64,000 nucleotides of DNA from Streptomyces mirabilis (GCF_018310535.1 NZ_CP074102.1:8308001-8372000), one strand, 5' to 3'; counted from the first letter of the stretch, positions 18,131 through 27,210 are shown. Notes: generated by a model not told the origin, from the sequence alone. A program made the numbers and translations.

Positions 18131-18862
18131 ATGGCGTCCATGGAAAGCGAACTGCCACCGGGCCAGCCTCCGCGAGTCCTCAACCCTCTCTGGATCATCG
18201 CGCTCTTCCTGGGGCTCTCCGAGACCACCGTGGGAATCGCCACTGCTCTATCAAGCGGCTGGGTCCAAGGGCTGCTCGCGGTGTTCGCAGTCGCGTTTCC
18301 CGTCCTGGTCTCCGCCGTATTCTTCTTCATATTGTGGCAGCGGCCGGAGGTGCTCTACGCACCCGGGGATTTCCCCGAGCACGTGTCGATCAGCACCTAC
18401 GTGGACGGCATGCGCCGACGAGCGGCAGCAGATCCCGATACCATCCAAGTGGTCGTCAACGACATGCTGCGGACCGTGCTGCCCGCCGCTTTGAGCAGCG
18501 CCTCGGATGCCTCAGACGTGGTGGAGGAGACGTTGGCCAATGCCAACCAGGTCCTCGTGGAGCGCACTCTGAGCGTCGATATCAGCCCCATAACGGGAGT
18601 TCCGGGAGACCTGTTCCGTTCCACGGTCTACAGCACGCAGACAGTGAGCGATTTCCTTGATTCCCTCTGGGAGCACCTCAGGGACTTCGTCGCGCCGTTC
18701 AGATATGGCCGGGACTGGGTTCTGGTCGATCAGCAGAACAACAAGCCACTCAGGAACCTGGGGTCCTATTGGTCCGAGAGGAACGACACGGAGGCCGACT
18801 ACAGGCTCCTCGGTGGCGTGGGCATTACCCCTGCGTCCCAGCTCATCGCGACGCGCCGCTGA
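18131..18862 (+). CDS. Hypothetical protein with two membrane helices and cytoplasmic domain
   Basis: 243 residues; ATG at 18,131 or 18,140. Two adjacent membrane helices (PLWIIALFLGLSETTVGIAT and LLAVFAVAFPVLVSAVFFFI) are followed by about 165 soluble residues with WVLVDQQNNKPLRNLGSYWS near the end. This 2TM-plus-domain layout occurs in sensors and in effector subunits of some defence systems, but no known domain is recognised. It is alone, next to IS remnants. Confidence 0.55.
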   Translation: MASMESELPPGQPPRVLNPLWIIALFLGLSETTVGIATALSSGWVQGLLAVFAVAFPVLVSAVFFFILWQRPEVLYAPGDFPEHVSISTYVDGMRRRAAADPDTIQVVVNDMLRTVLPAALSSASDASDVVEETLANANQVLVERTLSVDISPITGVPGDLFRSTVYSTQTVSDFLDSLWEHLRDFVAPFRYGRDWVLVDQQNNKPLRNLGSYWSERNDTEADYRLLGGVGITPASQLIATRR

Positions 18863-19122
18863 CCACTGTCTGCGGGGGCAGACTCCGCTCCCGAATCAAA
18901 TCCTGCACATTTCCCAGCTCAGCCAGTCTGGTCGGGGAGGGAGACCTCTGGGTTCAGTATCCGTCACCGTCGCTGAAACTGACGTCGGGCTGCAGTGGCC
19001 CGCACCTTTCCGGGGAGATCACCCGTCGGGCCGAAGTCCCGGGACCGGTGGGGCTCCGGACATCCGCGTGCGACCGGGCTCGGCGCACAGGAGGAGAGTG
19101 ACCTGCTCGGCCCGGCGGCTCC

Positions 19123-19575
19123 TCATGGTGTGCTGTCGACGTCCATGGCCGCCGGATTCAGTGACTCCAGGAGTTTCAGGAGCAGTGAGTGGGCCTGTTC
19201 CTGCTCCGTCGGTGTGAGTACTTCCAGGGCTTCGGCGTGGGTGGCGTCCACGGCGGCGCCGGCCTCGGCCGCGAGCCGCAGGCCGGCCTCGGTGGCGTGC
19301 AAGCGGTGAGTGCGTCTGTCGCCGGGGGCGGTACGGCGTTCCAGAAGCCCGCGTGCGACGAGTCCGTTGACCGCGGTGCCCATGGACTGGGGGGTGATGG
19401 CCGCTCTGCGTGCGGCGGTCGCGCTGGTGACGCCCGGGTCGAAGGCGGCCTGGATCAGGGCGCTGTTCTGGGCGAGGGTCAGGTGGAAGGGGCGCAGGGT
19501 GCGCTCGATCCGGGTCGCCATGATCTGGCCGATCTGCCAGGCCACGTATCCGGTACGCCGGTCGGGATGTTTCAC
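19123..19575 (-). CDS. MarR-family transcriptional regulator
   Basis: 150 residues from GTG preceded by AGGGG. Winged-helix core: AQNSALIQAAFDPGVTSATA (helix 2-3), ITPQSMGTAVNGLVARGLLE (recognition helix) and the wing ERRTAPGDRRTHRLHATEAG. C-terminal helix for dimerisation. It diverges from a membrane exporter-like gene, the usual MarR layout for repression of an efflux function. Confidence 0.85.
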   Translation of the reverse strand: MKHPDRRTGYVAWQIGQIMATRIERTLRPFHLTLAQNSALIQAAFDPGVTSATAARRAAITPQSMGTAVNGLVARGLLERRTAPGDRRTHRLHATEAGLRLAAEAGAAVDATHAEALEVLTPTEQEQAHSLLLKLLESLNPAAMDVDSTP

Positions 19576-19604
19576 GTGGCGGACCCCTTTTGTAAGGCAG
19601 CTGA

Positions 19605-19617
19605 TTGTGGTGTACAA
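19605..19617. promoter_or_regulatory. Candidate MarR operator
   Basis: TTGTGGTGTACAA has inverted TTGT/ACAA ends around 5 bp, between the divergent MarR and membrane protein genes. Confidence 0.35.
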
Positions 19618-19669
19618 CAGATTATCAGTTGGCTTCCATTCTTCCTATTCTTCGAGGATCCTGCCTCCA

Positions 19670-20728
19670 ATGTCCCAGCACGCCTCCGCCCGACAGCACC
19701 ACAAGCACGCCCTGGACGTGGCCCATCCGCCGCCGCGCCCCGGGACCCCGCGCGCCGTCCTGGTGCCCGTGGCGGTCGTCCTGCTGATCGGCACCGTGTT
19801 CGTCAGCGTCTATCTCGCCGCCTTCCACGCACCGCGCCCCCATGAGCTGCGGGTGGGCACCACGGAGATCGGCACCCACCAGGCCCAGCTGCGCCAGGAC
19901 CTCGCACACGCCGTTCCGGACGGCTTCACCCTGGAGACCTACCCCGACGAATCCACCGCCCGGCACGCCGTGCAGGACCGGTCCGTGTACGCGGCCTACC
20001 TCGGCAAGGGGGACCTGCTCTACGGCAGTGCCAACGGAGCCGCTGTCACCGCCACAGTGACCACCGCGTTCGGCTCCGTGGCCCGCGCGGAACACCACCG
20101 CCTCTCCGTCGAGGACGTCGCCCCGGCGTCAGTGGGGGACACCCGGGGGCTGTCCGTCTTCTACGCGGCCTTCGGCCTGGTACTGGCCGGATACCTCTTC
20201 GGCATGACCACCTACCAGCTCGCCCCCCGCCTCCAGTACCGCTGGCGGATGGCCAGCCTGGCCCTGTTCGGCGTGGCCGGCGGCGTCCTGGTCGCCGTCA
20301 TCGCCGGCAGCACCGGCTTCGGCGCCCTGCCCGGTCCCTTCCTGCCCCTCGCCCTCGTTGTCGCGCTGATGGGCGCCGCGGTCGGCGGCACGACCATGGT
20401 GCTGCTGCGTCTGTTCGGCTCCGCCGGCGTCAGTCTCGCCTCGATCCTTCTGCTGATTCTCGGCAACAGCAGCAGCGGCGGCATCATGCCCGCCGCCTAC
20501 CTCCCCGCCTGGCTGCGCCCGCTGTCCGAGATCCTGCCCGTCGGGGTCGGCGTCCGCGCCATGCAGGGGCTCTCCCGCTTCCAGGACGACGGCCTGACCC
20601 GCGCCCTGGTGATTCTCCCGCTGTGGGTGCTGGGCGCCGCCGCCGTGCTCTACCTCAAGGACGTCTTCCGGCGCGAGACCCCGAGCCTCGTGCGGGACAC
20701 GGCCGAGCCCCAGCCCGCAGCGGCCTGA
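19670..20728 (+). CDS. ABC-2-like/DUF3533 membrane protein (YhgE/Pip type)
   Basis: 352 residues; ATG after GAGGA. One N-terminal helix (VLVPVAVVLLIGTVFVSVYL), a ~100-residue extracellular domain, then five or six helices in the C-terminal half ending LYLKDVFRRE. Helix order and the motif PLSEILPVGVGVRAMQGLSR fit the DUF3533/ABC-2 permease-like family, which exports peptides or acts in drug tolerance. Divergent MarR control suggests induction by a small molecule. Confidence 0.7.
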   Translation: MSQHASARQHHKHALDVAHPPPRPGTPRAVLVPVAVVLLIGTVFVSVYLAAFHAPRPHELRVGTTEIGTHQAQLRQDLAHAVPDGFTLETYPDESTARHAVQDRSVYAAYLGKGDLLYGSANGAAVTATVTTAFGSVARAEHHRLSVEDVAPASVGDTRGLSVFYAAFGLVLAGYLFGMTTYQLAPRLQYRWRMASLALFGVAGGVLVAVIAGSTGFGALPGPFLPLALVVALMGAAVGGTTMVLLRLFGSAGVSLASILLLILGNSSSGGIMPAAYLPAWLRPLSEILPVGVGVRAMQGLSRFQDDGLTRALVILPLWVLGAAAVLYLKDVFRRETPSLVRDTAEPQPAAA

Positions 20729-20865
20729 CAACGGAGGCGATCAGCCTGCCGTACGAAGAGCGCGTCCCTCTGGATGCGCGGCCGGCCGGCGCGAACGACT
20801 CGGCGCAGGCACCAAGGCCCGAGCCGGACGCCCGGACGCCCGGCCGGTGACGGTGAACGCGTGGG

Positions 20866-21741
20866 TCAGCTGCCGAGGCCGTGGCCGTGGCCGAGGTCCT
20901 CGATGAGCCCGGGGTGGACCGGCTGCCAGCCCAGCAGTTCACGGGTCAACGCGTTCGAGGCAGACATGTCGAGCCCGAGGATGCGGGCCAGGAAGCCGAA
21001 GTGGGCGGCGGCGTCCTCGTCCGCTACGGCGGCCACGGGCACGTTCGCCTTGCGGCCGACGACCTCGGCGATGGCGCGGATGGTCACGCCCTCCTCGCCG
21101 ACGCCGTGCAGCACCGATCCCGCCGGTGCCTTCTCCACGGCCAGGCGGAACAGGCGCGCGACATCGAGTCGGTGGGCCGAGGGCCAGCGGTTGGACCCGT
21201 CGCCGAGGTAGCCGGAGACGCCCTTCTCGCGGGCGATGGCGGTCAGTTGAGCGACCATGTCGCACCGGCTCCGGTCGTGGACCGTCGGCGCGAGCCGCAC
21301 GAGGGACGAGCGCACGCCGCCCTCCGCGAGCGCTAGCGCGGCCCGGCCGCCGGCGCTGCGGGGGCTCGGCGAGGCGGCGGCCCGCGGGTCGCCCTCGGCC
21401 CCCACGGGTCCCCCGCCGGCGACGACCAGCGGCCGGTCCGAGCCCTCAAGGGCGTCCCCGAACGCCTCGATGGCGCGCAACTCGGCGCCCGCCGCGGCCT
21501 CGTGCTGCGACAAGTCGTGGTTGAACGCCAGATGGACGACTCCCTCGGCCTCGGCGGCGCCGGCGCGCAGGCCGTCGAGGTCCTCCAACGTGCCACGGCG
21601 TACCGCGGCGCCGACGGCGGACAGGGCGGCCGCCGAGGCATCCGAGCGAGCGAGCCCGACGACCTCATGCCCGGCGTCGATGAGATCGGACACGAGGACG
21701 GAACCGATGAACCCGGACGCGCCGGTGACGAACACACGCAT
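20866..21741 (-). CDS. NAD-dependent epimerase/short-chain oxidoreductase
   Basis: 291 residues. MRVFVTGASGFIGSVLVSDL is the TGxxGxxG Rossmann start of extended or atypical SDRs. Residues 60-80 (GVVHLAFNHDLSQH) line the nicotinamide. The classical YxxxK is not evident: the central segment is PSPRSAGGRAALALAEGGVR, as in the atypical SDR group similar to NmrA or DUF1731-like sugar-nucleotide enzymes. Substrate unknown. It diverges from a LysR gene about 310 bp away, probably its regulator. Confidence 0.8.
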   Translation of the reverse strand: MRVFVTGASGFIGSVLVSDLIDAGHEVVGLARSDASAAALSAVGAAVRRGTLEDLDGLRAGAAEAEGVVHLAFNHDLSQHEAAAGAELRAIEAFGDALEGSDRPLVVAGGGPVGAEGDPRAAASPSPRSAGGRAALALAEGGVRSSLVRLAPTVHDRSRCDMVAQLTAIAREKGVSGYLGDGSNRWPSAHRLDVARLFRLAVEKAPAGSVLHGVGEEGVTIRAIAEVVGRKANVPVAAVADEDAAAHFGFLARILGLDMSASNALTRELLGWQPVHPGLIEDLGHGHGLGS

Positions 21742-22050
21742 GGCGGTGCACTCCTTGGATGAACGGAATCGGAAGGAATCGGACGAACTTAAGCGTGATC
21801 ATGCGAAATCGGAATGAATTGGGCGGAGGGGAAACGAGGACCGGCCCGATGGGGCGCTCAGCCGGCGCTCGGCCGGCGCCCGCCCGGTGATCCCACTCTG
21901 CGGCGACCTCGCACGCCAGGTCCAATGAATGCTTCGCAAGGGGCGATACGCCGCGTGCATCGCCATCGCCATCGCCAGTGCCATCGCCACGGCGGTCGTT
22001 CGGGCGCTGACGGGTCCACTGTCAGGTCGCGCGAGAGCTACGCTGGCCGG

Positions 22051-22992
22051 GTGCCCGACTCGTCACCGCCTCCGGCAGCCTTCGATCTGCGGCTGGTGTG
22101 GTGTTTCACCGTCGTGGCCGAGTACCGGCATTTCGGCCGCGCCGCCGAGGCCCTCCACACCACCCAGCCGTCTCTGAGCCGGCAGATCCACCGCCTCGAA
22201 CGGCAGCTGGGCGCCCGGCTGTTCGAGCGCACGCCCCACGGCAACCACCTCACGGAGGCCGGCGAGGTCTTCCTGCCGCTCGCCACGGAACTGCTGCGCT
22301 CCGCCGACCGGGCCGCGGGGCGCGCCCGGGCCGCCGCCCGGCCCAGCCGCATCACCATCGGCTACACGCCGGGCCTCATCATCACCCCGGTCGTGCGCGA
22401 GCTGCGCCACCGGCACCCCGACGCCGAGGTACGAACCCTGCATCTGGCCCCCGGCGAACCGCGCGCGGCGCTCCTCGACCGCCGGGTGGATGCCGTGGTC
22501 GCCCGGCTGCCGTTCACCGCCGACGGTCTGGATGTAACCGCCCTCTACGACGAGCCCCGGGTCCTGGTGGTGCCGCGGGACCACCGGCTGGCCGGCAAGG
22601 AAGCGGTCACCCTCGACGACATCGCCGACGAACCCCTGCCCACGGTGCGGGGGTCCGACCCGCTCCTGAACGCGTTCTGGCGCATCCACCCCCGGCCCGA
22701 CGGACGCCCGGCCCCCGAAGGCCCGCTGATCGAGTCCACCGAGGACAAGTTCGAACTCGTCGCCGCCGGGCAGGCCGTGATCATCTCCGTCGACGTCCAC
22801 GCCCACAGCCTGCGCCCGGACCTCACCACGGTCCCGCTCCAGGGCGTCGAGCCCAGCCGTGTCGTACTGGCGACGCGCGCCCGCGACCGCAACGGCCTGG
22901 TGGCGGCCTTCCGTACGTACGCCCGAGCCCACCTCACGGGTCTCGCCCCGACCGGCCCCGCGAGCGCCCCGCCGTCACGATCGGTGGAGTGA
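22051..22992 (+). CDS. LysR-family transcriptional regulator
   Basis: 313 residues; GTG start. The helix-turn-helix is LRLVWCFTVVAEYRHFGRAA and then HTTQPSLSRQIHRLERQLGA, followed by RLFERTPHGNHLTEAGE. A two-lobed periplasmic-binding-like effector domain begins at ITIGYTPGL. It diverges from the short-chain epimerase gene; LysR proteins usually control such a divergent neighbour. The ~310-bp gap holds repeated GAATCGG/AATCGG blocks near the epimerase start and a (GCCATC)n run at about 21,958-21,990, with no other gene. Confidence 0.9.
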   Translation: MPDSSPPPAAFDLRLVWCFTVVAEYRHFGRAAEALHTTQPSLSRQIHRLERQLGARLFERTPHGNHLTEAGEVFLPLATELLRSADRAAGRARAAARPSRITIGYTPGLIITPVVRELRHRHPDAEVRTLHLAPGEPRAALLDRRVDAVVARLPFTADGLDVTALYDEPRVLVVPRDHRLAGKEAVTLDDIADEPLPTVRGSDPLLNAFWRIHPRPDGRPAPEGPLIESTEDKFELVAAGQAVIISVDVHAHSLRPDLTTVPLQGVEPSRVVLATRARDRNGLVAAFRTYARAHLTGLAPTGPASAPPSRSVE

Positions 22993-23010
22993 CCGCTGGG
23001 GTGCCGCCCT

Positions 23011-23391
23011 TCAGTCGGCCCGAATGAAGCGGGCCATCCCGATGGACTTGGGCGCCCTGTCGGTGAACCCGAACTTCCGGTAGAGATGGTGGGCGTCGCC
23101 GTCGGCGATGAGGGAGACGTACGAGAGTGCCGGTGCGCGGCGTTCCAACTCGTCGTTCAGGGCCTGCATGATGCGGCGGCCGAGTCCACGGCCCTGGTGC
23201 TCGGGCAGGACGCAGATGTCGACGATCTGGAAGAAGCATCCTCCGTCGCCGATGATCCGGCCCATGCCGATCGGATCGCCGCCGTGGACGGCCACCACCC
23301 CGTACCAGGTGTGGGACAGCCTCACCGCCGCGCCCTCGGCGGACTTGTCGGTGAGGCCGGCGCTGGTGCGGAGCCGGCGGTAGTCCTCCAC
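23011..23391 (-). CDS. GNAT-family N-acetyltransferase
   Basis: About 126 residues from GTG at 23,391. The core is complete: VVAVHGGDPIGMGRIIGDGG, VVDICVLPEH-type beta4 (VDICVLPEHQGRGLGRRIMQ) with the acetyl-CoA loop QGRGLG, and YRKFGFTDRAPKSIGMARF. The closely related family I recall extends about ten residues further (to YEVHPGVPSVEDY), and those residues are encoded upstream, but no start codon lies there in frame. So the true start is uncertain. The gene follows the TetR gene on the same strand and may be co-transcribed. Confidence 0.75.
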   Translation of the reverse strand: MEDYRRLRTSAGLTDKSAEGAAVRLSHTWYGVVAVHGGDPIGMGRIIGDGGCFFQIVDICVLPEHQGRGLGRRIMQALNDELERRAPALSYVSLIADGDAHHLYRKFGFTDRAPKSIGMARFIRAD

Positions 23392-23447
23392 CGACGGGAC
23401 GCCGGGGTGGACCTCGTATGCGCTGGGATCGGGCGAGGCGCTTCCCT

Positions 23448-24101
23448 TTACGGCTCGGTGTGACGCGGGGCGTAGTGGCCCAGGAACATGTCGACGCCAC
23501 CCGTGATCAGGCGGTCGGTGAGATCGTCGTCGATGTCGGTGCCGTAGGCACTGAAGACCAGGTACGGGAAGACCAGCAGCGAGTAGAGCTGGAGCAGGGC
23601 CACCTCGATGTCGGGCACGTCGAGCCGGCCCTGTGCGACCAGTTGCCGGAGCGCTCCCGCGACGACGGGGTGATGGCGCTCGGGACCGGCGTCGTGCCAG
23701 CCCTTGCCGAGTTCGGGGAAGCGGTGCAGTTCGCGGGCGACGACGTTCCGCAGCGCGAGGATCTCCGGGTCGGTGCGGATTCCGGCCACCCAGGCGCGGG
23801 CGGCGGCGATGAGCGACGCACGCAGGTCGTCCGAGTCGGCGAGACGGGCGATGGCGCTGACGAGGGTGCCGCCGAGCGGGGCGTCGAGCGAGTCCTTGAC
23901 GACTCCGGTGAACAGGGCTTCCTTGCTGCCGAAGTGGTTGTAGACCGTCACCTTCGACACGCCCGCCTCGGCGGCGATGAGATCGACACTCACGTCGAAG
24001 CCCTCCCGCAGAAAGAGCTCGCGGGCCGCTTTGAGGATGGCCAGTCGCTTTGCCTCGGCGCGCGGTCCGGCGGGGGGCCGCTTGACGTCCTTCGTGCTCA
24101 T
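23448..24101 (-). CDS. TetR-family regulator of the divergent efflux gene
   Basis: 217 residues. N-terminal DNA-binding domain AILKAARELFLREGFDVSVD plus LIAAEAGVSKVTVYNHFGSK. The C-terminal ligand domain (RAWVAGIRTDPEILALRNVV) fits the AefR/TetR_C_7-like group. It diverges from a DHA2 drug exporter with palindromes between, so it is the probable repressor of that exporter. Confidence 0.9.
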   Translation of the reverse strand: MSTKDVKRPPAGPRAEAKRLAILKAARELFLREGFDVSVDLIAAEAGVSKVTVYNHFGSKEALFTGVVKDSLDAPLGGTLVSAIARLADSDDLRASLIAAARAWVAGIRTDPEILALRNVVARELHRFPELGKGWHDAGPERHHPVVAGALRQLVAQGRLDVPDIEVALLQLYSLLVFPYLVFSAYGTDIDDDLTDRLITGGVDMFLGHYAPRHTEP

Positions 24102-24120
24102 GCGACGAGTCTACCGGCAT

Positions 24121-24168
24121 GTGAACTGAACGGTTGAGTTCATATGTACTGGGCCGTACAGTTCACTT
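24121..24168. promoter_or_regulatory. TetR operator region, tetR/MFS intergenic
   Basis: TGAACT (24,122-24,127) and AGTTCA (24,137-24,142) form one palindrome; CAGTTCAC at 24,160-24,167 is a further half-site in inverted orientation to GTGAACTG, and GTAC repeats flank GGGCCC-like sequence between. Such paired sites suit two TetR dimers over divergent promoters. Confidence 0.6.
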
Positions 24169-24243
24169 GACCGGGCTTGTGCGGAGATGGTCGTGGCCCG
24201 GCCGCACTTCCCCCTTCCGTATCGCACGCTTGGAGGATTCGTC

Positions 24244-25674
24244 GTGACGCACAGCACCGCCGACGCGCACCACGCGCCCGCTTCGCACCCCCCGGCCGAC
24301 CCGCGCCGCTGGCTGATGCTCGTCCTGCTCTGCCTGGCCCAGTTCATGCTCATCCTGGACGTCACCGTCGTGAACGTCGCCCTGCCCGACATGGCCGCCG
24401 ACCTCGACCTCGGCAGGCAGGCGCTGACCTGGGTGGTGACCTCGTACACCCTGTGCTTCGGCGGGCTGATGCTGCTCGGCGGGCGCCTCGCCGACGTGTT
24501 CGGCGCCCACCGCACCGTCCTCGCAGGGCTCGCGGTGTTCACCACCGCGTCCCTGGTCACCGGGCTCGCCACGGGCGCACCCATGCTGCTGGGCGGGCGG
24601 ATATCCCAGGGCATCGGAGCCGCCCTGCTCTCCCCGGCCGCCCTCTCGATCGTCACCACCGGCTTCCAAGGCGCGGAACGCAACAAGGCTCTCGGCGTCT
24701 GGGCGGCCGTCGGCGGCACCGGATCGGCCATCGGTGTGCTGCTGGGCGGGGCACTGACCGACGGGCCCGGCTGGCAGTGGGTCTTCTACATCAACGTCCC
24801 CGTCGGCGTCCTCGCCCTCGCCGCGCTGCCGGGCCTGCTCCCGGCCCGTCCGCCGCGGGCGGCCCGGCTCGACCTGCCCGGCGCGCTGCTGGTCACCGCG
24901 GGCACCGGATCGCTCATCTACGGCCTGGTCAAGGCGGGCGACACGGGCTGGAGCGGAGCTGCCACACTGCTGTCGCTGCTCGCTGCGGTCGTGCTGTACG
25001 GGGCGTTCGCCGCGGTCGAACGGATCGGCGGCGCCCCGCTGATGGACCTCCGCATGCTCACCCGCCGTCCCGTGGTCGCGGGCGCGTTCCTGCTGCTGAT
25101 CGCCACCGCGCTGCTGATCGCGTTCTTCTTCCTTGGCTCGGTCTACCTGCAGCACGTACGCGGCTTCAGCCCGCTGCGGACCGGCCTCGTGTTCCTGCCC
25201 GTGGCCGTCGCCACCGCCGTCGGCGCCCACCTCGGATCCCGGCTCGTCGGCAGGATCGGCAGCAGGACGACCGCGGTGGGAGGCCTGCTGATCGCGGCGG
25301 CGGGCACCGCGCCGCTGACCCGGTTGTCGCACGACGGCAGCGTGTACGCCGGCCTGCTGCCGGGCCTCGCCGTCGCCTCGCTCGGCCTCGGGGCGGTCTT
25401 CGTCACCGCCACCACCACGGCGCTGGCCATGGTCGCGCGCGAAGAGGCAGGGCTGGCCTCGGGCGTCGTCAACACCTTCCACGAGGTGGGGGGTTCGATC
25501 GGCGTGGCCGTCCTGTCCACCGTCGCCGCCGCGGGCATCGAGGACGGCGCGATCGACGGTTTCACGGACGCGTTCACGCTCAGCGCGGTCGTGGCCGCCG
25601 TGAGCGCGGGCGTCGCCCTGTTCCTCGTACCGCGCGGCAGGCCACAGACGACCGGCGGTCCGCATGTGCACTGA
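24244..25674 (+). CDS. MFS drug exporter, DHA2 (14-TM) family
   Basis: 476 residues; GTG 4 nt after GGAGGATT. QFMLILDVTVVNVALPDMAA is the DHA2 motif in helix 1, GGRLADVFGAHRTVLAG the motif A loop, and the antiporter motif C region (GGTGSAIGVLLGGALTDGPG) follows. About fourteen hydrophobic segments. Proton-driven export of drugs or cations from the cytoplasm. The divergent TetR gene and intervening palindromes point to ligand-induced expression. Confidence 0.9.
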   Translation: MTHSTADAHHAPASHPPADPRRWLMLVLLCLAQFMLILDVTVVNVALPDMAADLDLGRQALTWVVTSYTLCFGGLMLLGGRLADVFGAHRTVLAGLAVFTTASLVTGLATGAPMLLGGRISQGIGAALLSPAALSIVTTGFQGAERNKALGVWAAVGGTGSAIGVLLGGALTDGPGWQWVFYINVPVGVLALAALPGLLPARPPRAARLDLPGALLVTAGTGSLIYGLVKAGDTGWSGAATLLSLLAAVVLYGAFAAVERIGGAPLMDLRMLTRRPVVAGAFLLLIATALLIAFFFLGSVYLQHVRGFSPLRTGLVFLPVAVATAVGAHLGSRLVGRIGSRTTAVGGLLIAAAGTAPLTRLSHDGSVYAGLLPGLAVASLGLGAVFVTATTTALAMVAREEAGLASGVVNTFHEVGGSIGVAVLSTVAAAGIEDGAIDGFTDAFTLSAVVAAVSAGVALFLVPRGRPQTTGGPHVH

Positions 25675-25691
25675 AGCGCCCGAGTGACCGC

Positions 25692-25723
25692 CCGGGCTCC
25701 CCACAGCGGTCGAGGGAGCCCGG
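25692..25723. terminator. Terminator between convergent genes
   Basis: CCGGGCTCCC pairs exactly with GGGAGCCCGG around a 12-nt loop, between the convergent MFS and DUF305 genes. Confidence 0.7.
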
Positions 25724-25745
25724 AACGGTCAACGGGTACCGCGGA

Positions 25746-26408
25746 TCAGAGCCGGTCGAGGATGCTCTTGAGCTGCTTGACCTCGGCGGACTGGCCCGTG
25801 ACGATGGCGTCGGCCATCTTCTTGGCGTCGGGGTTCTGGCCGCTCTTCTGCTCGGTCTTCGCCATGGCGATCGCGCCGTTGTGGTGGTCGATCATCATCT
25901 GGGCGAACATCTTGTCGAACTCCTTGCCCTGCATGGCCTTGAGTTCCTTCATGTCCTTGTCGGACATCATGCCGTCGCCGCCCATGCCCATCCCGGGCAT
26001 GTCCCCCGTCGCGGTGGGCTTGCCCCAGGACTTGAGCCAGCCCGTCATGGTCTTGATCTCGGGGTCCTGAGCCTTCTCGATCTTCGCGGCCAGGTCCTTG
26101 ATCTCCGCGTCGGAAGCGCGGCCGTCGGCCAGCTGGGCCATCTCCACGGCCTGCTCGTGGTGGGGGATCATCATCTGCGCGAACGTGACGTCCGCCTCGT
26201 CGGCGTCACCGGCCTTGTCGGCCGCCGTCGCGGTCGCTGTCACCGGGCCCTTGCTGCCGCCGTGGTCCATGCCGCTCGCGCCGTCGCTGTCGCCGCCGCA
26301 GGCGGAGAGCATCAGGGCCCCGGCGGCTACGACGCCGACGGCCGCGACACGGCGGACGGGCTTGCGGTGGAGGTGCTTGCCGTGGAAGGCGCGCGTGAAG
26401 GCAGTCAT
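25746..26408 (-). CDS. DUF305 lipoprotein
   Basis: 220 residues. The signal ends in LSAC, a lipobox, so it is anchored outside the membrane. Two DUF305 half-domains each carry the metal-site motif: MMIPHHEQAVEMA near residue 80 and MMIDHHNGAIAMA near 167, with a Met/Gly-rich linker (GDMPGMGMGGDGMM) between. The ferritin-like fold with paired histidines and methionines is associated with copper handling. The neighbouring membrane protein is on the same strand and often accompanies this family. Confidence 0.9.
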   Translation of the reverse strand: MTAFTRAFHGKHLHRKPVRRVAAVGVVAAGALMLSACGGDSDGASGMDHGGSKGPVTATATAADKAGDADEADVTFAQMMIPHHEQAVEMAQLADGRASDAEIKDLAAKIEKAQDPEIKTMTGWLKSWGKPTATGDMPGMGMGGDGMMSDKDMKELKAMQGKEFDKMFAQMMIDHHNGAIAMAKTEQKSGQNPDAKKMADAIVTGQSAEVKQLKSILDRL

Positions 26409-26500
26409 CGTGAACTCACCTCGTGTGTTGGTTCTGGCTGTGTGGGCGTACGCGTCGTCGCGGGAGCGCGCGTGGTGCGCGTCCGCGAGGGCGGTTCGGC

Positions 26501-26953
26501 CTACAGCCGCAGGACCGACAACTCGGTGAGATCAGGGCCGCGGGGTGGGGGATTGGGCCGCAGCATGACGGGCGCCTCGGCGAGGAGCTTCGCCAGCCAG
26601 TCCGGACGGCGAGTGAGGGCCGTCCTCAGCAGCGCGGTGAGCACCCACGCGCCGAACATCACCGCCACGCACAGCGAGAGCATGTCCATCGCCATGGCCG
26701 GCTTGTCCTTGGACGCCGTGTGTGCGGAGTGCGCGGCGCTGCCCCGCTCCGGTGACGCCGGAGCCCCCATGGGGTCGTGGGCGGCTGGCGCCGCGGGCAT
26801 CGTCGAGACGTGGGACGCGGGGCTCATGCCGTCGCCGGACGACTGGTCGGGGTGTCCCACGGTGTGCATGACGAACACGCCCAGCGCGAGAACGACGACG
26901 AGCAACAGGTGCCCGTAGGCGCCTGCCGCTCGTACGTATCGGTTCACGTGCAC
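26501..26953 (-). CDS. DUF6153-like membrane protein
   Basis: 150 residues from GTG preceded by GGAG. Helix one (GHLLLVVVLALGVFVMHTVG) is followed by a His/Met/Ser-rich external loop and a second helix (MLSLCVAVMFGAWVLTALLR), ending in PPPRGPDLTELSVLRL. This conserved tail and the GVFVMHTVGHP motif match the DUF6153 family as I recall it. The metal-like loop and the DUF305 neighbour suggest copper stress, but that is inferred. Confidence 0.7.
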   Translation of the reverse strand: MHVNRYVRAAGAYGHLLLVVVLALGVFVMHTVGHPDQSSGDGMSPASHVSTMPAAPAAHDPMGAPASPERGSAAHSAHTASKDKPAMAMDMLSLCVAVMFGAWVLTALLRTALTRRPDWLAKLLAEAPVMLRPNPPPRGPDLTELSVLRL

Positions 26954-27159
26954 GCCGGTAGTCTCCGTCTGTGATCGCTTCGGACTGGCTCTCCGACAGT
27001 AGCGAAGGGGAGTGGAGCGTGCCGTCATGGGGGTCGGATACCGGCCCGCTTCCTGAGCGGCTCACTGAACGCACGGTGCGGTACCGAACCCCGCACTGGC
27101 ATGACCGACCCGGAACCGCTCCTCCGGCGGAACGGCCTTCACCCTGTCGGGCCAGGGCC

Positions 27160-27210
27160 CGTCAAGGCGGTGTCAACGTCCACGTGACCGGCGCCAAGGA
27201 TGCGTCAAGG
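27160..27210 (+). promoter_or_regulatory. GTCAA direct repeats upstream of kdpD-like gene
   Basis: GTCAAGG at 27,160, GTCAAC at 27,171 and GTCAAGG at 27,204: the first two are 11 bp apart and the third 33 bp further on. Similar 11-bp pairs precede the KimA-like gene and kdpF. OmpR-type regulators such as KdpE bind direct repeats about one helical turn apart, so this is a candidate KdpE site. The rest of the 350-bp gap to the start codon holds no gene. Confidence 0.5.

Noticed and set aside
21958..21990. GCCATC hexanucleotide run upstream of lysR
   Set aside because: Short simple-sequence tract; the frame it opens (Met-Ala repeats on the minus strand) is not a gene.
24163..26918. Long frames on both strands over the MFS and DUF305 genes
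   Set aside because: They run through intergenic hairpins and operators and lack domain signatures; the MFS and DUF305 frames explain the codon bias.
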